Origin: Lophium mytilinum
Lineage: Eukaryota > Ascomycota > Dothideomycetes > Mytilinidiales > Mytilinidiaceae
NCBI GenBank assembly: GCA_010093605.1
Contig: MU004193.1
Location: 343,321-407,320 of the forward strand
Reading direction: 5' to 3'
DNA: 64,000 nucleotides
This document shows, piece after piece, positions 52,851-61,857 of this stretch. Below the pieces are notes generated by a model. It had not been told where the DNA came from and did not search any database. It saw nothing but the letters and a program-made list of their open reading frames with translations. Numbering within the stretch: position 1 is the first letter of the stretch; each line of letters opens with the position of its first letter. The position numbers and the translations under genes were made by a program.

Positions 52851-53337
52851 TCCTTATGTGGCGGCAAGCTGAACAATTAAGACTCTCCCTCAAGATTGCC
52901 GACGAGGCATACTCAGAGATTGAATTAGGTCAGGGCCTGTTGAAATCCCGGTCGCTATTAGCCTTACCGGTCGGAGCTGTGCCACCCGTACGCTGCAGGG
53001 AATGGCGGGGCTGAGTGATGATCAGGCTGAGATTTCTCAATTTCTCCCTGGATGCAGCCTGATCTTTCCGTCCTGCAACAGTGCTGCGGCCAGATTTCAC
53101 ATAGCTCTTAATGGGACACCATTCAGGACCGAGACATGATTTAGGAATGTCAACCGTGAGTTCTGACGGTACGGGCTGAGGTATGTACGCAAATTCCACG
53201 TATGAGAGTGTTGGGTGACGACCTCGAAGGTACTCTAGCAGTTTACTCATCGTTCAAACTGATGAGTTAGATTTTTCTCAAACCGTCAAAAGAATATTGC
53301 AGAGCCCCTGACGGCGACAAGCTGGCGTACTTGATTT
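52851..53337. promoter_or_regulatory. Right half of the divergent promoter region
   Basis: These 487 bp lie between the transposon and the NACHT start codon. It is the natural promoter place for the plus-strand gene and contains the doubtful frame 52930-53250. Confidence 0.4.
52930..53250 (-). CDS. Doubtful small frame divergent from the NACHT gene
   Basis: A 106-codon minus frame starting 88 bp from the NACHT start codon. It begins M-S-K-L-L-E-Y-L-R-G and has no recognised domain. It could be a small real protein, a first exon or chance. The nearby plus frame at 52784-53014 overlaps the TIR and is not favoured. Confidence 0.2.
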   Translation of the reverse strand: MSKLLEYLRGRHPTLSYVEFAYIPQPVPSELTVDIPKSCLGPEWCPIKSYVKSGRSTVAGRKDQAASREKLRNLSLIITQPRHSLQRTGGTAPTGKANSDRDFNRP

Positions 53338-56300
53338 ATGATGGCGACTAGTCAACGGTCAGCCTTCGATCGAACATTAGAAGACTTTAAGAAAACCCTC
53401 AAGAAGAAAGACCATAACAACTTCAAAATGACGACATTCAATGACCTGAAAAAGAGTGTTTCAGAGATACAAGCTAAACAGCACTCGCAACGCCGGCTAC
53501 AGAACTTGAACCGGTTGAAGCCGTTTCTGGAGGCGATTGAGCAATATGGAAAGGTTGTCGAGGTATTCTGCAATAGCAATGAGTTTGTGGCATTCGTGTG
53601 GGTAAGTCATAAGCGTTTACTCGAAAGACTGCATGACTTCAAAGCTAATGTGTGGATAGGGCCCTATCAAGTTTTTGTTACAGGTATGACCCGTTTTATG
53701 CATTCAATGGATAAAGATTCACTTTCTGCAAATAGGTGGCGAGCGCTTACGCCGATGCCTTCACGGAATTGCTAGATACGTACGAACATATCGGAGAAAG
53801 CCTACCTTTGCTTCTACAGTACCAAGACCTCTTCCATAGCAAGCCTCACATGGTCCGGGTCCTTTCCCTGATGTATGAAGACATACTCAAGTTTCACCGC
53901 ATAGCCTTATCATATTTTCAACAGCCTCGTGAGTATTGTTGTTTTTTGACATTCGTAACCTGCTAATACGTCTTCCGTCTTCCATAGTATGGAAGCAGAT
54001 GTTCGATGCCACTTGGAAGACCTATAAGTCTCGTTTCTCCGGCATCATTTCCAATATGTCTCGGCATCGAAGTCTGATAGAACGTCAAGCGACTCTTTCC
54101 CAGATCGAAGATTTCCAAGAGTCGAGGCGTATAGAGAACGATCGCTTTGAGGCCGAGATAAAGAACGAGGAATTACGCCGATCGCATTCCGTGTACAACT
54201 GGCTCAATGCCACCTCTATTGATACCGATCAATATCATCTTTCCAAGATACGAGCAGATTACCCTGGCACTGGAAGGTGGCTCTTAGCCAATCCTACCTT
54301 CCATGACTGGTTTAATCCGCAATTCGGGGCAATACCCCCGCTTCTGTGGCTCAACGGTATTCCTGGAGCAGGTAAGTCTCCGATTGTTCCATTTGCTGTT
54401 AGAACTAGGACTCTAAACTAGGATAGGCAAAAGCATACTTGCTTCCCTCGTTGTAGAAGAAACGCAAAAGCTCGCGTCCAAGCCGGCAATCCTGTTTTTC
54501 TATTGCAAGCACAACAGACCCAACCAAGACAACTTCATCGCGCTTTCTCGTACCTTTCTCGCACAATTCCTTCAGCAAGATAGGCCTACTCCTCTACCTA
54601 TATCAAAAATGTTGCGACAGCGTTGAGCCAGTCCTAACATCACCGAGTGTAGTTGAAGAGCTTCTAGTCCATGCCTTCGCAAACTGTAAGGGTGCGTATA
54701 TCATCATCGACGGCTTGGACGAATGCCCTAGGGTGGAGCGAAAAATCATCGCCGATTGGTTCAAAAAGCTAGTTGAAGATCTTCTTCCCAACGAGGCGGA
54801 TAGACTGCGTTGTCTTTTCGTCAGTCAAGATGATAGCGCTGCCCGAAAAGATTTCCCAGGCCTTGCCTCTATTAAGATTTCAATCGACGACAACAAGGGT
54901 GACATTGAAGAATACTGCCGAGTACAGAGCAATAATCTCAAGGACCTGTTCAAGCTTTCAGACGAAAGGAGCAGGGATATTGCGAGTACTGTGGTTAGCT
55001 CCGTCAAAGGTATACTTTGATCGTTTTTTCCGTCAAATTGATACTTTTGATGCCAGTTGCTAACCTGCAACAAGGCATGTTCTTGCTCGCAAGGTTGATA
55101 TGGATCAATTTATCCGGCCAAACCACCTTGATTGGGTTGGACCGGGAACTTGAGCCAAACGTATTTCCGAAGGAGATCAACGGCGCGTAAGTCCACAAAA
55201 ATCTAGTGTAGCGTCTTAGCTGAGCAGACCGCAGATACCGCCGAATTATGGTGAGAATAGATGAACAAGCTTCTCGCTCGCGGATGGAGGATGCATTAAT
55301 GTTGTTTGGATTGCTAGTGTGCGCAAAGAGGCCTCTTCATTGGCGCGAGATACAAGGTGTGAAATCGATCAATCTAGAGGATCAGTCAATTGAGCTGGAA
55401 CGTCGGAAGTTTGTGGTCGCCCCGAAAGATCTGTGCGAGTCGCTGGTGGAGCTACGATCAGATGGTACCCTAGAGCTAGTACATTTGACCGCGAAGTTGT
55501 AAGTCTTGAAATCTATCGCTCTCGTCTGGCAACATATTCGCTAATGCCACGGAACAGTTTCCTAGTTGATGAAGGCCACGTCGATTTGATAGCCGAAGAC
55601 ATGAAGCTGGCGACTCTGTGCTTCGACTACTTGAACTTTCCCGCGTTCTTGGACCCGCCCACCGAGTATCGCGTTCTGAACGGAGATTACGTCTTCATGG
55701 ACTACGCAGTGCTATACTGGATTCGGCACTTTGAGGCTGGTATTTCGAACGAAGCTACTTATGAACCCCAGATGAAACTGCTCAACGAATCTTTAGAGCT
55801 GTTCATCGACCACCATTTGGCTTCTTTTATTACTCACTTGGCAATATCAAAACGAACGAGCGAGAAACTCCACGTCTTCGCTGCATTGCCTTTTTACGGA
55901 GAACTTGAGCAAATAGTAGTCTCAGCAAGAAAGCAGCTGAAGTCTTTTGGGAAGATCAGGAAGGAGGAAATTGCTTTAGATCTAGTAGACACTGTCAGCA
56001 GCGTTCGCAAAGTACTAGAATTCCTATTGATGTCTCCGAACGTGGCTTCTATCCGCCAGGGAATCGAAGACAAGTATGGCGACTGTCTCTTCAAATGCCC
56101 CCGATTCAGCTGTAATTTCTTCACGACCGGTTTTCGGTCCGCCGAAGAACGAGACAGACACGTTTTACAGCATGAACGGCCTTTCCGGTGTATAGATGAA
56201 GCCTGTACAGGCTTCGTTTTTGGGTTCGTATCCGCGGTGGAACGAGATCGTCACGTGAAGGAAACACATCCAGCTCCAGATGCTCAAGATCAGGAGTTTC

Positions 56301-56797
56301 CCACCGATCGAGATGTTCAGCAGAGCGTGGCGAACACGACCACCGACGAGCAAGCCGTGGCGGCACCGGTCGATGCCTCTGAATCGGAGCCAGAAGCGGA
56401 ACCGCAACGACCGACTAAGCCGAAACGAGTACGACAAACGGAGTTTAAGTGCGACCATTGTCCCAAGGTCTACTCGAAAAGAAACAACCTCAAGTCGCAC
56501 CTCCGGACGCACTCAACCGACCGGCCTTATTTATGTCGTCAGTGCGGGAGGCCTTTTCCTCGGGACAGCGATCGGAACCGTCACGAGAATGGGCATACAA
56601 AGAACTACTTCTGCGGTGGGTCTTTGAAAAATGGAGACCGTTGGGGATGTGGCAAGGCTTTTTCTCGGGCGGACATCTTGGACAATCACCACAAATCCAA
56701 GAAGGGGCAGGCTTGCCTTCTTCCTTTGCGTCAAGAAGAAGAACAAGAGCAACAAGCCGCACAACTGGCGACCAAGTTTCCGAATATTCTCAACTGA
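53338..56797 (+). CDS. NACHT NTPase fused to C2H2 zinc fingers (NLR-like), one frameshift
   Basis: Eight exons: 53338-53601, 53660-53683, 53736-53928, 53988-54371, 54427-55009, 55075-55186, 55235-55498 and 55558-56797. They encode about 1,020 aa. A helical N-terminal domain (F-V-A-F-V-W-G-P-I-K-F-L-L-Q around 83-96) is of the type often found before NACHT in ascomycetes. Walker A G-I-P-G-A-G-K-S is at 284-291 and Walker B I-I-I-D-G-L-D-E-C lies near 54703-54726. A helical region follows, then at least two canonical C2H2 fingers (F-K-C-D-H-C...H-L-R-T-H and Y-L-C-R-Q-C...H-E-N-G-H) and degenerate ones on each side. The repeats usual in fungal NLRs are replaced by fingers. In exon 5 the frame changes by one base near 54585, between Q-Q-D-R and L-L-L-Y-L-Y-Q. 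This is either a disabling change or a sequence error. Everything else is intact. Confidence 0.82.
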
Positions 56798-57155
56798 ATC
56801 CGAGTCTCATCAATTAATATTCAAAAATCTAGATTCCTTCTGAGCCTCGGTCAACTTGATGCTGTAAAGCGTGCCCTTTCATGCCAGCATCGGTTTGTCG
56901 AGAAACCCATCGCCATTCCCATTCAACCGGGAGTTCTCTCTCATGTTACGGGACTATAAGTGTGTGACTGATCGTCTTTCCTACAGTTCTGACATACGAT
57001 TTGAAATTCAAATCATAGCGGCCACACTGACATTGGAGTTTACCAATGCAACGCTACACGGCACGCGACCTTCATAGTTTTTCCGTCACGTGCAGGACAA
57101 CACTTGTAGTGTACCCAATTTCTACCCCTCAAGTCGAATGTAACCAGATACTTTG
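56798..57155. other. Intergenic region downstream of the NACHT gene
   Basis: About 360 bp of 3' flank before the first dispersed module. No gene or RNA is supported. Confidence 0.45.
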
Positions 57156-59417
57156 ATTCACGGCTCAGCATACCACAGTGTAAGTCTAAGAAGTTCCAGT
57201 ATGTGAAAATAGAAATCAGGTGCCAGCGACCATCTTACTCTATGGTCGTATCAGTTACAAGGAGATCATACTGCAGTGCTGCCTGGCCTGTGTCCGATAC
57301 GAATCATTCTCACCATCTGCTCACATGGTTGACCCACGATACGCGAAGCGTATGCACTGCCCCAGATTACGGCTCATCAGTTATGGACCTCCGTACCTAC
57401 GTGGTGAGTTTGAGATTTGATAATCGGGTGAGAGTAACCTGCTTTTAACGTCATTGGTCCCAAGCCGTTCCCCAGATTACGGCTCATCAGTTCTGGTGCG
57501 CCGTACCTGCGTGGTAAGTTTGAGATTTGATTATCGGGTGAGAGCAACCTGCTTTTGATGTTATTGGTCCCGAGCCGTTAGCGAGGGCATTTCTGCGTGT
57601 ACCAGGCACGCCAGGCTACGTCCATCCTCTTTCTTGGTTGGCTGAACGTATGCTAGGTGTTTTGCACTGCCCCAGATTACGGCTCATCCCCCCGCCGCTC
57701 ACTCGCGGCCTGCTGGTCGCCAACTGAGAACTGAAACTTTGTTGCGAGCATCCTACATTCGATATTACTGGTCGCCAGTTGTTCGCATTTGATCTCGTCG
57801 TTGTTCGCAAAGGCAAACTCTTACCAAGAACGGCTTGACCGGTCAGTCTGCCACCCTGTCATGTCACTGCTTCAACTCTCCTTCGCCCGGTTGCAGGAAC
57901 TGACCAGGGGCGTGCTAGGCACCAGCATGGGGGCCTCGATCTACTCCAGTCTGAATTTGTGAACTCGATGATTGGACGTGAATGTAAATCACGGCTCGTC
58001 TGAACGTTGAGGCTCTGTAAGAAAGGATCGCTCAAGAGACCTAATTTGGGAGTGGGCTGCACTCTTGCTGTGTAATTGGTTGGGAGCATAGACTCTACCG
58101 GTGAACTTTTCAGAGAATCTCGAGTCTGCCTTGCGCTCACCTACCTAGTCTTGTAATTGGACGAGGGATGTGCAACTCGTACAGCTCAGGCAAAATACGG
58201 CTTAGTAATCCGACGGCATGAAAATTCGAGGCTTCCTCGCATGCGAATAGAGAGCCAGGTGCCAAGAACCCTCACGCAGCCTGATTGGCCTTGAGCAACC
58301 CTTTGGGTCAGCCTTGAAAATCTGCCACGTCTCATAGCCGCGATCTGGACCGCTGACCACGAAGGCAGTAGAATTTGGGGTTTGTACCTTTCGGACACCC
58401 GATGAGTCCTCAAGCACCGCTCATCCCATCCCCTCTCTCATCCATTCTGAGAGCTGGAGGTTCGGATTGGGGGAGCCTTCTGTCAATGTGATGGCTGCAT
58501 TTAGTCAAATATGATGTAACTGCGAAGAGTTTTGCAGAAACCCACGATGCGAAAGCTGCCCCGGGATAAATCCGTTATTCTAAGCGCGCACAAGGGTGCG
58601 TGTCCTGATCTTATGGTTCTGTTGACTGCCCCGTGTGCCCCTTCTGGTATTACGGCCCATCTACTGCGCCACGATGACCGCTTGCCTCCGAGGTCTGGCC
58701 TTGAAACTGAAAACTGAGTTCTAGCAGCCGTCTTGCAGTCTTATTGGTGGTGAGTGGGCCTTCCTGCAATGCCGCGTGCGCCATCGCTTCATTTCTGCCA
58801 TCAAATGAGGTAAGATTACGGCTCAGCTGCGGCGGTGGGGGCGAGGTGATGGGGACTTGAAAACTGTGTGGAGGCAACTGTCTTGCAACCTGATTGGTTC
58901 AAAAGAGCCCCGGTGCGGGACGCCGTGTGGTGGTGTGTATTTTGCCAAAAGCGCAGGACGGTTTGATAGGAAAAATAAGATGGTAAACTATGTTGAAAAG
59001 TCGCATTGCAAGACAACTACGGCCTTTGAGCCTGGTATGGTGATATTTGATTGCTTCGAGTGTACTGAACGTTCTGCGAGGACAACTTGAATGGGTCCAG
59101 GCATCAATGACAAGGCTGAAGTCCGCCAGCTGAAAGCTCCAGCCAGGCACACAGGTCACGTGCCGTTCGGAGTTGGGGTGAAGAGGTTGGAAGGCTGTGA
59201 ATTTTTGGAACCTAGTTACCCCTAAATGGTCATGATAAGCCGAAAAGTATTCAGGTTTCACCCCATGATCTTATTGGATGACAATAAGATAAGTGAATTA
59301 CGGCTCAGCTAGACCAAGATGCCGCTCACCGCTACTTACTGTGGGAAAATCATGCCCCATCGATCTCGCAAATTTGAAAACTGGGCGCGAGCAGCCATCT
59401 TTCAACTCCATTGGTTG
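57156..59417 (+). repeat. Cluster of plus-oriented ATTACGGCTCAG...ATTGG modules
   Basis: About nine diverged modules of 80-120 bp: 57156 (partial), 57366-57460, 57476-57570, 57676-57774, 57988-58083, 58195-58290, 58649-58750, 58815-58900 and 59297-59417. Each opens with ATTACGGCTCA or a close variant. The middle often has GAAAACTG and then CGAGCAGCC(A/G)TCTT, and the end is ATTGGTT, ATTGGTC or similar. All share one orientation, opposite to the 42-44 kb cluster. They carry no frame or obvious terminal inverted repeat, and I do not know the family. Confidence 0.7.
57358..57575 (+). repeat. 110-bp tandem pair within the module cluster
   Basis: Two neighbouring modules are a recent direct duplication with a 110-bp period (57366 and 57476). 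They share GTTTGAGATTTGAT and CGGGTGAGAG in the middle and are much closer to each other than to other modules. Confidence 0.85.
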
Positions 59418-60384
59418 GAAACCCCCAGGTAGCGAACGCCAAGTGGAGGGGGAAAGCTTCCAAGAGCGCAAGGCGCTAAGATAAAAAGAGAAGGGTAGTA
59501 TCCTGAAAGCTCGCGTTGAACTATGGAATGAATTGATTGAAATTGGCGTATACATATGCCACTACCCCAAGAGATTCTTGGGGGGTTCTTGATAAAACAA
59601 ATGAGCTCAACGTAATCTTGAAGGGCTTTTCAACGAGCCTCGGCATCAGCGCCAAGGCTGCGGTTCACACTCTCGCTAGATTTATCAGTCACGTGGTTAC
59701 TTCCAGTAGGCAAGGTTCAAGTTCTCGGAGAAAGTCATGAGGACTTGTATACTGAGTCCACTACTCGAAAGAGGGTTAATCAAGCAGGAAGACTCGTTGT
59801 CATCAATATAATACGTTATGGCCTTTTGGCTTGGCATTCAGTTGACCATAGGACTGTGATAGTGGATGACCCTTCGCAGTGATAGGAGAGCTTTCATGCG
59901 GCTAACCCGGGAATGCAGGTCCGACCAGCTTCGATCGTTCGTACGAACAATCGTCGTGTTTTTTTTCAAGGTCTTGAATGCGATGCAGTGACTTTGCATA
60001 CCTCGGAAAACAAAAATACATCCGTAACGTCCGCAGGTCCAGAATGCATACTCTTGATCCCTCGTGAATCCATGTTCTTTATTCCGTTTGCCTCATCTCT
60101 TGACAGCTGGAAAGCTAGATGGCATCGTGCTAGCAGTATAAGATGAGGGACCATGAATCATATCCAAGACCTCGGAGAAGGAGTTTCACAGTAGCTTATT
60201 GTGGGTGAATACTAGGATGATTCAGGCCTACGCCGTTTCGATTTTCTGGTCATACCCTGACAGACTCAATCTTAGCCTGCCTGATAAGCCCGAACCAACC
60301 AACTGCCTCCTCACAGGAATTCTCTCGCTTCGGAATGACGTTCTCTGACTCTGAAACCGGCTTGATGTCCTTCGTTTCGGCGTC
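59418..60384. other. Intergenic region
   Basis: About 970 bp without a supportable gene. Open frames are short and unstructured. It contains the 3' flank of the minus-strand zinc-knuckle gene. Confidence 0.45.
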
Positions 60385-61857
60385 TTACAGTTCAACACTT
60401 TCCCAACAAGCCGCCGTCCTTTTAGCATTCTCCCAGTCTACTTTCTCCCAATTAGCCCTCTCCGCCTCCTCTTTCTCCGCCTTAGCTGCAGCTTCGTCCG
60501 CCTTCGTTTTCGATGGCTTGACCTTTCCCAACTTTACTATTTCCTTCTTGCCCGCCTGTAACTTTGCCTTCTCGCGCTTGGCCTTCTTCCAGTTCAGTCG
60601 ATCCAGATTAGCATTTGCCCGCTTGACCTCGCGAGTGGTATCGACATTCCAGTACCAGCGATTTAAATGGTAGTCGAGTCCCCGATGGTATATGTGGACC
60701 CCGTATCCGTCTCGACCTAGTCTAAGCCACAGCTCGTCTGCAAAAACGATGTTCGTTCGTGATCCGCTAGTCCCTTGAAACGCAATGGATAAGACTCTTC
60801 TTTCTGCTTCTGTGCTTGAATCGACGAGGGCTCCTTTCACGGTTCGATACATGTTTTCAAAGTACTTTGCAGCACCCTTTATCCCGAAAACGGATTCCCG
60901 GAGATCATAAAACACTCGTGCAGCCGCGGCTTCCTGGGCTTTGCCACTGGTAATTGAGGGCGACTGGTCAACACAGTCCATCTCAAACCGGGAGACGTCG
61001 AAGGTAAGAGTCTGAGGGTCTTCCAAAGGGCCATCTCGAATGTCGTAGGAGGTTATGACGACGTGAAGGGGCCTAGCGAAAGTTTCTTCTCTTTTCTTGA
61101 GACGCTCTACTTTCAATCTCGCACGCTCCACGGCCTCCAAATGGTAGGTGAAAGTCTCCGCTTTGATCTTGGCATGCTCAGCTCGGTGCTTATAGACTAT
61201 ACCCTTTCCTTTGTTGATCTTAAGCAAGCTCTCGAAAGTTGTCGCAAGGTGGGGACTCTTGTACCAGCAGGTGTCTTCATCGTGGCCCTGGCGTTGGCAA
61301 GGTTCGTAGGTGCATTTCAGCCGGCTAAGATGAGGATGCTTGTACCAACATCGGCTTTCATCGTGGCCGTAGCGTTGACATGGTCTATAGGTACATTGGA
61401 CCTTGCGTTTTGGGTTTGAGGCCGTGTCAATCTCCGCCGGCTGCCGCAGTGGATGAGTATCTGCAAAGGTTGGGTTAGTCAAGAGCGAGATCCGACTTAA
61501 GCAGCATTCGTCTGAGTATGAGATTGCGGAGTGTTCGTGCTCATACCTGAACCTTGCGCGGGGTCGCTTTTATCATGAAGTCTGGTTGCGCTCCAGACGC
61601 TGTCTTTCAAGCCTAATATTGTACCGCCATCGATCAACTCATCCCTGCTTTGCGTTTGTTGCAGTAGACGGGTATCTACAATTTGACGTTAGAACGAATA
61701 AGATGAGATTTTTCGGCGGTGTCTGTATTGGTGTGCAACTATCGATCCATGTGCTGGTACCTGAAAGCTGTGTATGGTCACTGCCATCAGAAGAAATGAC
61801 TGAAATGGGGGGTTTTCTAGTGAGTGTCTCGTCATGGCCGTTCTTGCTCTCGCCCAT
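60385..61857 (-). CDS. Orphan protein with two variant zinc knuckles and a basic coiled-coil tail
   Basis: Three exons on minus (61761-61857, 61547-61675, 60385-61460) give 433 aa. Both introns are phase 1, and the longer single frame beginning at 61482 is ruled out by a clear acceptor (TTTGCAG) at its start. Two tandem motifs C-x4-C-x4-H-x4-C lie at 98-113 and 125-140, each followed by W-Y-K-x-P-H-L. The usual CCHC knuckle is C-x2-C-x4-H-x4-C, so the first spacing is unusual. A middle region (about 200-340) contains several aromatic residues and the stretch L-D-Y-H-L-N-R-W-Y-W. The tail is Lys/Glu/Ala-rich and helical. RNA or DNA binding is plausible from the knuckles but unproven. I recognise no family, and no transposase or capsid-like part is seen. 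Confidence 0.78.
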
